This document shows, piece by piece, positions 23,630-30,929 of a DNA stretch of 64,000 nucleotides (positions are counted from its first letter, which is position 1; every line of letters begins with the position of its first letter). The notes beneath the pieces are model-generated. The model made no database searches, was not told the DNA's origin, and worked only from the letters and a program-made list of their open reading frames with translations. The stretch is from JAUZOB01 sp963692465 (GTDB lineage Bacteria > Bacteroidota > Bacteroidia > Bacteroidales > Prolixibacteraceae), in the NCBI GenBank assembly GCA_963692465.1, contig OY829943.1, positions 3,491,917-3,555,916 on the forward strand, written 5' to 3'. Made by a program: the position numbers and the translations under genes.

Positions 23630-26023
23630 TTATGCATTAATTGCATTAAGTGGATCTAACAGCAATTCATGGACTTTCTTAACAATTTCAGTCGCTCTAT
23701 CTTCTATATCTTTAGGATTAGCCTTGAGGGGGGCTAACACTTTATCTGTAAGGATCGTTGGCTTTTGATTATGTTCCTTTTTTCTACGGAAACCTATTTT
23801 AATAGAAAAATCCATCACATGCATATCATCTGTCCAAACACAGGCCTCAAAATCCCCACAATCTTTAAATAAGCACAAACTCTTATTTTTGATAAAATTT
23901 TCTTTGGCACCTTCCACATCTAAAAACTCAGGTTCATCCTCAAAATCAAAACCCTCAGACGATAATTTGGTTTTTATCTTATTAAATAAATCAAGAGGTT
24001 TTTTATCAAGCCGAGTTCCTGTTCTTTGTTTAAAGAACAAATAGCATTTATCATAGAGTTTTGCCTGCGGAGTCTCTATTTTAGCCAACAGATCCTTATA
24101 TTGGATTAAGTTATCATATACATTGTCTACATGGGACTTGTCTGCATAGGACTCGTTTGCATATTTTTCTAATGTATCAATGTATTGCTCAGGAGCAATA
24201 TCAATTAACTTATTAAATAGGATCTTTAAAGGGGCAGTTATATCTGGTCTCATTAATATTCCATTACGCCATATTTCCCCGTTATTATAAAGACAAACAT
24301 CACTTTGGGGTTCCCACCCCGCTGCGAACAAGGCGCGTAACAATGTATAATTTTTATCAATTGATCCGTTGGCATCGAACAATTCATAACATATGTGAGC
24401 ATATTTTTGGAATTTAGATAAATCAGCAACTTCATCTATGGGAAACATATTCATCAAAAAATCAATCTTTCCTCTAAACAGTGGGTGATTTTCAATGTGC
24501 AGAATATCAGTCTCAAATTTAGGATACTTAAGAATAAAAGAAGCTTTTTTTGCTTCCATTTTTATAACCTCCGGTAATGTTTTTTCTTCTTTTATGCCCC
24601 ATTCACTCAAAACGTCATAAACGCCAACGTCATAAACCTCACCACTTAATCTCTTAAAATAATCCACCATTCGCATTAATGATTCCACATCGTTATTCGT
24701 GTCTTCAACAATATTACGAACAACTCGCATCCATTGTTTAAACGATTTTTTAAATGATGGATCTTCTCTTCGATTCAGATCTGCAGCCAATAAAAACCTG
24801 TATAATCCATAAAAACGAAGTTTATCTTGGTAAGTTGTTTGCTCTGAGATGAATTTTCTAAAAATATTTACCTGTTCACCTTTTCTTCCTTTTATAAAGA
24901 ATTCAACAACATCGTTCTTTGAATCAGCACTATTTGTCAATAATTGGGTTAAGAATTCGACACTGTCATCTTTTAATTTTTCGAGAACATTAAACCAAAC
25001 ATTAATCGATTTTTCTCCTTGCTCTTCAAAACAAACAAGTTTTTCATACTCACCTAACGGAATTTGAAGCTCCTCTTGTCCTTTGCTAGATAATTTCTGG
25101 ATATCTTTCTTTGCTTTCTCTTTGTTTGTTTCTGCACCTTCAGCGATAGCTAATTGAATCATCCCATTAAAATAACGCATATATTCTTGATCGACAATAA
25201 AATCTGAGTCGTCTTTATACTTCCAGAAGATATCAAGCCAATCAACATCTAACTTCGTTTCCCAGTCTGCTGCTGCTGCGTTGTTTCCAATTTTAATTTT
25301 CCATCCATTTTTCTGGATATATCCAATTATCCAAGCCTTAAAATTCTCGTAATCACTTAACGGTTTTCCACGTCCATTCATCTTAAGATATAAAGAATCC
25401 TCCATGTGATATTCCTCTATTCGAATAAGATTCATATTCAACGGACATTCATCGTCAGTTAAATAATCCCAATATTCTTTCCATAAAGTATTCTCTGCAA
25501 AAACTTTTTTTATCTCATCCAAAACGCATAATGCACTCTTAACCGTTGGATCATAAGTGAATTTTCTAAAAAAATCTTTTTGATTTTGTATTTGTAACGA
25601 CAGTTTACCTTCTTCTTCTAATTCATCCGGGACAATCTCGGTTAACACATTAAAAAAGTCTACCGTTGTACTTCGGGTTTTATATTTGAATTTTTTAAAA
25701 ATAACCTTAATATTTCTATCCGATAACATATTAGCTTTTAGCGCAATATACCAATGCACAAAAAAAAGCATCGTAAGACGTTGCTGTCCATCAACCGGAA
25801 TAAATTGCTTGTTGTTTTCGGAACCGAAAACCAGATTAATGTTTAATTCTTCTTTATTCGCTATTGCATTCTGAATATCCTTTATAAAGTTCGCTCGGAT
25901 ATCTGCAGCATTCTTATCTTCTCTTCCCTGAGCGTAATCCCGCTGATAACAAGGAATAACAATCTCATTTCTTGTCAGTAACTGCCAAAATGTTGATGTT
26001 TCGAATTTTTTATTTGATGCCAT
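23630..26023 (-). CDS. DUF262-domain protein (GmrSD-like), large
   Basis: This 797-residue protein begins with a DUF262 (GmrSD N-terminal) domain: IPCYQRDYAQGRED near residue 23, the nucleotide-binding/hydrolysis motif FIPVDGQQRLTMLFFVHWY near 74-92, and KMNGRGKPLSDYENFKAW near 213-230. DUF262 domains are ParB/Srx-like NTPases used in type IV restriction of modified phage DNA (GmrS, BrxU, SspE). I see no DUF1524 HNH motif in its long helical C-terminal part, so it may be the sensor or NTPase subunit. It overlaps the second DUF262 gene by 14 bp (translational coupling). Pairing of two full DUF262 proteins suggests a two-component restriction system. Confidence 0.9.
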   Translation of the reverse strand: MASNKKFETSTFWQLLTRNEIVIPCYQRDYAQGREDKNAADIRANFIKDIQNAIANKEELNINLVFGSENNKQFIPVDGQQRLTMLFFVHWYIALKANMLSDRNIKVIFKKFKYKTRSTTVDFFNVLTEIVPDELEEEGKLSLQIQNQKDFFRKFTYDPTVKSALCVLDEIKKVFAENTLWKEYWDYLTDDECPLNMNLIRIEEYHMEDSLYLKMNGRGKPLSDYENFKAWIIGYIQKNGWKIKIGNNAAAADWETKLDVDWLDIFWKYKDDSDFIVDQEYMRYFNGMIQLAIAEGAETNKEKAKKDIQKLSSKGQEELQIPLGEYEKLVCFEEQGEKSINVWFNVLEKLKDDSVEFLTQLLTNSADSKNDVVEFFIKGRKGEQVNIFRKFISEQTTYQDKLRFYGLYRFLLAADLNRREDPSFKKSFKQWMRVVRNIVEDTNNDVESLMRMVDYFKRLSGEVYDVGVYDVLSEWGIKEEKTLPEVIKMEAKKASFILKYPKFETDILHIENHPLFRGKIDFLMNMFPIDEVADLSKFQKYAHICYELFDANGSIDKNYTLLRALFAAGWEPQSDVCLYNNGEIWRNGILMRPDITAPLKILFNKLIDIAPEQYIDTLEKYANESYADKSHVDNVYDNLIQYKDLLAKIETPQAKLYDKCYLFFKQRTGTRLDKKPLDLFNKIKTKLSSEGFDFEDEPEFLDVEGAKENFIKNKSLCLFKDCGDFEACVWTDDMHVMDFSIKIGFRRKKEHNQKPTILTDKVLAPLKANPKDIEDRATEIVKKVHELLLDPLNAINA

Positions 26024-27893
26024 CCTTTATTTCCTTTACTTCCTCCATGAAATTATGCAACGTATTTTCAATATTCTTTTTGTAGTTTTCTTTATCCAGA
26101 CGGGTCCACTCATATACATTATCAATTTCCGCAGAATAGTACTTTAAAAAGACATTTTTTGTAGCAGGAAGAATATAACGTCCCTCCTTGTCGAACTCAA
26201 TAATTTTATCTCTTTTTTCGTCAAAATATCCATTACTTATAGACGTGTTAATATCTCCGCTAAGTAAAGCCAGATTACCAATCTTATGAATACTTTCATC
26301 TTCTGATTCCTTTGTTTTTGCCCAATCAACATATTCTTTGTAATGTTCTTCTAAGGAACTATCGGATAATAAGAAGGACTTGTACTTCTCCTCATCTTCT
26401 TGTGACAACTGTTTTATTCTCTTATAGTGATTCAAAGTTGATTCTACATCTTTCTTCATTTGCTCAGGATCGGTATTTTGTCTTTCTTTTTGGGCATGAA
26501 TATGCTCTAAAGTCCACTTCTCTTTTGAGTATAAATCAAAGCGAAAACGAGTCTCATATTTATGACCAAGCAATCGGGCATTCGATGATATATCATTATC
26601 GCCGCTTTTTTGTCTCAGAGATAAAATATTGTGGAGTAAAAGAATATTAGAAATTTCTGAACGATTATTATTTTCTGAATAATCAAGCTTATCTAATTCT
26701 TTTTTTAATATTACCTTTTCAATAATTACTGTTTTTACCTTTTTAAGAAAATCATTCTTTGTTGTTTTCTTCCAATCGGACAATAAAATATTAATTTCTT
26801 TTAACTTGGTAGCGCGGATATAGCCAAGTAAGTGAAACATCTCATCTGTTGAATACCATTCTTCTAATGTATTATAGATCTTCTTAATTTCGTTCCACAA
26901 AGAAGATTCTGGTGAAGTTTTACAGTATTCTTGGACTTTTCTAAAAAGAGAATATTGATCCTCTGCATTACCATCCCTTTGTTTACTTTCATCTTTCGTA
27001 AGAGACCAAAGCATAAATAAAAGTTCAATGCGATTTATGTAAGATTTTTTTGGATTTAAAAAATACCAAAAATCATCATGTTGAAGCATTATTTCCATCG
27101 CATCCCATTCTCTGGCGATCAACATTTGCTCATCATGATCCTTCTTTGAGATTAGAATATAAGCCTTAATCAGTTCTGCATTGGTCAATGGAATCTTGCC
27201 GGAATTCACATTACGAAATATTTTATTTACATCTCCACTCTTTTTATCTTCTTCATTCCAAGGTTCATACCATAAAACACCAACCTGATTAAGCAGCAGT
27301 TCCTTGAATTTATCTTTTTCATGTTCATTGTTATCCTCGTTGAACCACTTATCAATTTCACAATAAGCACAGACAAAATGATAAATATCCATATTGTCGG
27401 AAAAAGAGTTGTTCTTTATAAAAGACTCCCAAGCTTTAACGGAGTTGGTATCTTTATAATCAAGCAAGGTTTGATTATCTTTTCTTATTTTATTTTCAAG
27501 AAATTCATGACTCTCGCTCCTTGTCTCGTATTCGATACAATAATTACATCCACCCAAATACGATAGAATGATATAGATTGTTGTAATTCTTTGTTGTCCG
27601 TCAATCAATTCATAACGGTGTTCTTTTTCTTTTAAAACGACAATAGGCTGAAGGCAATAGACTTTTTTATTGTTTTCGTTTATTTCTGCTTTAAAATCCC
27701 ATATATCGTTTAACAGATCACGCACCTGCTGTTTTTCCCATTTATAGCCTCGCTGATAAGGTTTAACTATAAAGGTATCGCCTTCCAATTCAGCAATCGT
27801 TTTTAGCGATTTATTGTTTCTATTATCTCCTTCCGTTGTTGCATGAACCCTTACCTTTTCAGCAACATCTGGATCTGTCATTTCGTTATTCAT
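26010..27893 (-). CDS. DUF262-DUF1524 GmrSD-like nuclease
   Basis: This is a 627-residue GmrSD-type protein. The N-terminal DUF262 shows VKPYQRGYKWEKQQVRDLL, YELIDGQQRITTIYIIL and FRNVNSGKIPLTNAELIKAY. The C-terminal DUF1524 His-Me/HNH-like nuclease shows WTLEHIHAQ near 460 and IGNLALLSGDINTSISNGYF near 540, where His and Asn residues form the active site. Such enzymes use NTP hydrolysis to cut phage DNA carrying modified bases. It is first in a three-gene operon with the DUF262 protein and the 206-residue protein. A+T-rich composition and the neighbouring IS3 element fit a mobile defence module. Confidence 0.92.
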   Translation of the reverse strand: MNNEMTDPDVAEKVRVHATTEGDNRNNKSLKTIAELEGDTFIVKPYQRGYKWEKQQVRDLLNDIWDFKAEINENNKKVYCLQPIVVLKEKEHRYELIDGQQRITTIYIILSYLGGCNYCIEYETRSESHEFLENKIRKDNQTLLDYKDTNSVKAWESFIKNNSFSDNMDIYHFVCAYCEIDKWFNEDNNEHEKDKFKELLLNQVGVLWYEPWNEEDKKSGDVNKIFRNVNSGKIPLTNAELIKAYILISKKDHDEQMLIAREWDAMEIMLQHDDFWYFLNPKKSYINRIELLFMLWSLTKDESKQRDGNAEDQYSLFRKVQEYCKTSPESSLWNEIKKIYNTLEEWYSTDEMFHLLGYIRATKLKEINILLSDWKKTTKNDFLKKVKTVIIEKVILKKELDKLDYSENNNRSEISNILLLHNILSLRQKSGDNDISSNARLLGHKYETRFRFDLYSKEKWTLEHIHAQKERQNTDPEQMKKDVESTLNHYKRIKQLSQEDEEKYKSFLLSDSSLEEHYKEYVDWAKTKESEDESIHKIGNLALLSGDINTSISNGYFDEKRDKIIEFDKEGRYILPATKNVFLKYYSAEIDNVYEWTRLDKENYKKNIENTLHNFMEEVKEIKDGIK

Positions 27894-28017
27894 AAGTTTG
27901 ATTTGTAATCCTTTAGTTTATTTGGCTAATCATTGCAGTCAGCTTCTAGTTACCACTACGCGTATTTTTTAACTAATACTGTGTAAAGCTATATGATAAT
28001 TGATCAGATTATTTTAC

Positions 28018-28527
28018 TCACGACTGGTTATTGTTCAGATATCTCAGGAAAAGCTCGGCACAGGCCTTTGCATCGCTTAATGCATCGTGATGATTTAATG
28101 GGATTTTATACGTATTGCATAATGAAGCAAGATTATCCTTGTAAATTCGATAGGTGCAGTGTTTCTCGTATTCTGGGACAGGCAATCCATAGTATTCGAG
28201 CGTTGTGCTCAATACATGAAAATCAAAGCCAAACCCGTTATGTGCCACTACATGTTGATTTTCGATGAAAGGTTTAATTTTGCCCCATGCTTCAGCAAAG
28301 GTGGGTGAATTTGCTGTGTCTTTAGGGGTTATGCCATGAATACTGATGTTCCTGCTCTGATAATCATTTTTAGGAGGTTGTATCAAAATACTTATTGCAT
28401 CGGTTACTTTGTTGTTTTGAATCCGCAACAGTCCAACCTGACAAATACTCCAATGAGGTCCTTGTGCGGTTTCAAAATCAATGGCTGTAAATGAGTCTAT
28501 CTTTTCTTTACTTGTATCCGGTTCCAT
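28018..28527 (-). CDS. DnaQ-like 3'-5' exonuclease (DEDDh)
   Basis: The 169-residue protein has the DEDDh exonuclease motifs: Exo I in TAIDFETAQG (D17, E19), Exo II in VAHNGFGFDFHVL (about 95-107), and Exo III in HHDALSDAKACAE (about 148-160). It is close to stand-alone exonucleases of the DNA polymerase III epsilon type. It has its own promoter with a 21-bp upstream motif shared with the FtsZ-like gene at 30563, at the same spacing, so it is probably controlled with that gene. The WYL regulator and a coiled-coil gene lie just upstream on the same strand. Confidence 0.92.
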   Translation of the reverse strand: MEPDTSKEKIDSFTAIDFETAQGPHWSICQVGLLRIQNNKVTDAISILIQPPKNDYQSRNISIHGITPKDTANSPTFAEAWGKIKPFIENQHVVAHNGFGFDFHVLSTTLEYYGLPVPEYEKHCTYRIYKDNLASLCNTYKIPLNHHDALSDAKACAELFLRYLNNNQS

Positions 28528-28549
28528 GTCAGCATTTATTAATTGAATT

Positions 28550-28586
28550 CAAAAATATAGCACCCCTACGCCAATCCGTGACGCAG
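28550..28586 (-). promoter_or_regulatory. Promoter and 21-bp motif of the exonuclease gene
   Basis: On the minus strand the motif CTGCGTCACGGATTGGCGTAG is followed after 8 bp by TATTTTTG, a Bacteroides -7 box, 23 bp before the ATG. The same motif, same 8-bp gap and a TACTTTTG box precede the FtsZ-like gene at 30588-30624. The motif covers where the -33 box would be and so is a likely operator or activator site. Confidence 0.75.
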
Positions 28587-28593
28587 TTACAAC

Positions 28594-28917
28594 TCATATT
28601 TTATTTAATTTCATAATTGTATTGATGATCGATTTATACCGAAACATTCTATCAGAAAAAGGCATAGATGCTATTTTATTCAACGCTTTTTCATATTGTG
28701 TCCGTAAAGATTGCTCATAAAAAAACAGGTTATGCCATTTCTCCTGCTCTTTGATTTTCCTATGAAGGATCTCATTTTGAATTTCAATATCTTGAATTTT
28801 TGTCTTGAGCTTTAATATTTCCTGTCGGGCATCGCTGTTCTTTAATTCCTCTATGTCTTTATAAATATTTTGATAGGTTTCTATGTCAAGGATTACTTTG
28901 TTATTTGATCTGTTCAT
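28594..28917 (-). CDS. Coiled-coil protein next to the WYL regulator
   Basis: The 107-residue protein is highly charged with long heptad-like runs (ILKLKTKIQDIEIQNEILHR, then KIKEQEKWHNLF), so residues 20-70 are probably a coiled coil. No catalytic motif, signal peptide or membrane segment is seen. Its start is 10 bp after the WYL gene stop, so both are cotranscribed. It could help the regulator oligomerise or be a small partner; no family is recognised. Confidence 0.7.
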   Translation of the reverse strand: MNRSNNKVILDIETYQNIYKDIEELKNSDARQEILKLKTKIQDIEIQNEILHRKIKEQEKWHNLFFYEQSLRTQYEKALNKIASMPFSDRMFRYKSIINTIMKLNKI

Positions 28918-28927
28918 AAGAGAAATT

Positions 28928-29827
28928 TTATTGATGGTAATGTTTTAAGGTATTCTTGTAAATCGACTGCAGTCGGTTAATCAACGATTCAGGTTTAATG
29001 ACTGTCACCCGGTCTCCCAGAGAGAGAATCTCCATGATGAAATCGTAAGTCACGCAAACCTTTAGCTTAATACGGACTTCCTGCTCGTTCTCAGATACAA
29101 CCTGTTGCGATTCATGCAAAGGCAGCGACTTGATATACCTTCCCTGTAACGGGTCAAGCGATAGGATAACTGTTTGCGGCTTCACATCCGGATCACTAAT
29201 GATTCCGAAATAATCATGGTAATACTCATTCACATTGAAATCAGCAGGAAACTGGAACTTCTCTTTCGTTATTTCAAGATTACTAATACGATCCAGTCCG
29301 AATGTTTTAAGATGCTGATCTTTCAAATCTTTTGCAAGCACATACCATCGGCTTTTAAATTCTTTCAGGGCATAAGGCTCTACTTTCCGTTGAGATGCCG
29401 ATTCGTCCCAGAATTTCAGGTAAATAAAAGAAACCCGTTTTCGATTCTTAATTGCATCAAGCAGATGATTCAGATGTTCGGTCCCTTGCGGATGTCTTTT
29501 TTCAAAATAGATATAGTCAGAAAGACTTTCCGACAGGTTAAATGCATTCAAAATGTCGAAAGCTTCCAGTATACGGCTGCATGCCTCGGATTGCTCTTCG
29601 TCGATATAATATACATTTCGGGAGTGATCAAATTGAATATCAATATCATATATTGACCGAATATCAATAATATCCCGCAAGAACGTTCTTTTTGAAATGC
29701 CATAATCATATCCTTGTATTTCCGATTCCCGCAAGAGATAATCATTTATTTCATTAAAAGAGACAGAATGTTTTCTTAATGCCTTAATGATCAAATAGTA
29801 ACGCGATACAGCTTCCCTTTTTGTCAT
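28928..29827 (-). CDS. WYL-domain transcriptional regulator
   Basis: The 299-residue protein has an N-terminal winged helix-turn-helix (about 10-70, with ISKRTFLRDIIDIRSIYDID), a WYL domain (about 125-205, HLLDAIKNRKRVSFIYLKFW, then YALKEFKSRWYVLAKDLK where the W-Y-L-like ligand residues lie) and a C-terminal WCX-type extension. Such regulators (BrxR, CapW types) sense nucleic acids or nucleotides and repress defence genes until phage infection. It is flanked by an exonuclease and an FtsZ-like gene that share a promoter motif, which it may bind (inference). An 8-bp inverted repeat ATGAGTGT...ACACTCAT lies upstream at 29870-29893 and may be its own operator. Confidence 0.9.
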   Translation of the reverse strand: MTKREAVSRYYLIIKALRKHSVSFNEINDYLLRESEIQGYDYGISKRTFLRDIIDIRSIYDIDIQFDHSRNVYYIDEEQSEACSRILEAFDILNAFNLSESLSDYIYFEKRHPQGTEHLNHLLDAIKNRKRVSFIYLKFWDESASQRKVEPYALKEFKSRWYVLAKDLKDQHLKTFGLDRISNLEITKEKFQFPADFNVNEYYHDYFGIISDPDVKPQTVILSLDPLQGRYIKSLPLHESQQVVSENEQEVRIKLKVCVTYDFIMEILSLGDRVTVIKPESLINRLQSIYKNTLKHYHQ

Positions 29828-29869
29828 GATATACTGGTTTATATAGAATTGACAGTGTTGACTCTATTT

Positions 29870-29893
29870 TTATGAGTGTCATTAATAACACTC
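29870..29893. promoter_or_regulatory. Palindrome upstream of the WYL gene
   Basis: ATGAGTGT and ACACTCAT are exact inverse copies around an 8-base centre (CATTAATA). It lies 43-66 bp before the WYL start, a likely autoregulatory operator. Confidence 0.55.
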
Positions 29894-29933
29894 ATAATGA
29901 AATACACAACCTTCGTTCAAAATGCATATGAAT

Positions 29934-30563
29934 TTATAAGAATGGGCATTTTTCTTTTAAAATCTCATAAAATAGTTCGTCTCCTCTTGCAAATGATTTG
30001 CGAATATTCATTTCACCCTCTGTTTCCCAAATTGACTGAAGGCTAAAAGTATATACATTCGGTAATGAGTCTATTTGCTGTTTCTTCTCATTTGCATTAT
30101 TGTTACGAAGGCGACCTTCGTTTGTAAAAGGCAAACTACAGATGACTAAATAATCTTTATTTTTTGTTCTAAGCAAGTCAATTGTGTCTTTAATTAATCC
30201 GGTTCCAACAGAAGCTCCCAATGCCGTAATGATTATAAAGTAATCATCGGCTTCGAAGACTTGCTTCATCTCATCTGTTAATGCAATGTTTTCTATATAA
30301 GGCATCTCAGAGTCACCGGTACGAGTCTGATAGTTAATAAAAGCCATTTCTTTGGGAACATAGGAGGAATAAAAACCACTAATGCAAGTCCATCTTGCTT
30401 TTACCCCTTGCTTATAGATATGGATTACGGCATTGCTTCCTCCATGCCCCAACCCAATAAAATGCAATTTCTTGCTTTTCTGGTCCGCTAATTGATTCTT
30501 TGGTAAACTCGGTATACATACTTTCGAATTCTCGGCGTTTTCATTGTCCCACTGCTCTCTCAT
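29934..30563 (-). CDS. Short FtsZ/tubulin-like GTPase-domain protein
   Basis: From the ATG at 30563 the protein has 209 residues. It matches the FtsZ/tubulin GTP-binding domain: T1 loop FIGLGHGGSNAV (35-46, as FtsZ GVGGGGGNAV), the signature ITALGASVGTGLI (112-124, where FtsZ has GMGGGTGTG), and SLPFTNEGRLR (143-153, as FtsZ PF.FEG..R). The rest of FtsZ, including the catalytic T7 loop and the C-terminal activation domain, is absent, so it could bind GTP but not form a normal hydrolysing filament by itself. Upstream codons to 30749 are in frame, but the promoter at 30588-30595 lies inside them, which supports the shorter start. It shares a promoter motif with the exonuclease gene. It is not the cell-division ftsZ. 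Confidence 0.8.
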   Translation of the reverse strand: MREQWDNENAENSKVCIPSLPKNQLADQKSKKLHFIGLGHGGSNAVIHIYKQGVKARWTCISGFYSSYVPKEMAFINYQTRTGDSEMPYIENIALTDEMKQVFEADDYFIIITALGASVGTGLIKDTIDLLRTKNKDYLVICSLPFTNEGRLRNNNANEKKQQIDSLPNVYTFSLQSIWETEGEMNIRKSFARGDELFYEILKEKCPFL

Positions 30564-30587
30564 AACTTTTAGTATTATTGTTTTATT

Positions 30588-30624
30588 CAAAAGTATGAAG
30601 ACACAACGCCAAACCGTGACGTAG
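30588..30624 (-). promoter_or_regulatory. Promoter and 21-bp motif of the FtsZ-like gene
   Basis: On the minus strand CTACGTCACGGTTTGGCGTTG is followed after 8 bp by TACTTTTG (-7 box), 25 bp before the ATG. It matches the exonuclease-promoter motif at 18 of 21 positions with identical spacing. Confidence 0.75.
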
Positions 30625-30929
30625 GCAGAAAAAATATTGACAAGATTTTTATATCTTATCTTTGTCTTTTTATAGGCTTCCAGAAAGGTTGACCAATGAA
30701 AAATAGAGTTCGACAAGCCCTGAAAGGCCGTATAGACTTCCATGCGCATGGCAATCCCATCGGACGAATCAGTACATCATCGGGCAGCGTCAAAGGCAGC
30801 GCACCTCATCTGCCAGCAAATCCAATGTAAGAACTGAAACCAGCGGAACACCGGTACCGTAGCAAAGAGCTACGGTACAAACTTTGTAGAAGTTTCCAAG
30901 TGTAAAATCAGCGCCAGGAGGTAGATCGT
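30625..30929. other. Spacer between the DUF4838 gene and the FtsZ-like gene
   Basis: About 300 bp. Beyond the FtsZ-like promoter there is a G+C-richer stretch (30740-30925) with inverted pieces (CCGGTACCGTAG and CTACGGTAC around 30852-30876, a stem of about 9 bp). It could be a terminator-like hairpin for the DUF4838 transcript, but no T-run follows. I see no gene. Confidence 0.4.

Noticed and set aside
29934..30749. FtsZ-like gene starting at 30749
   Set aside because: The promoter and the 21-bp motif at 30588-30624 lie inside that extension, so the ATG at 30563 is preferred.
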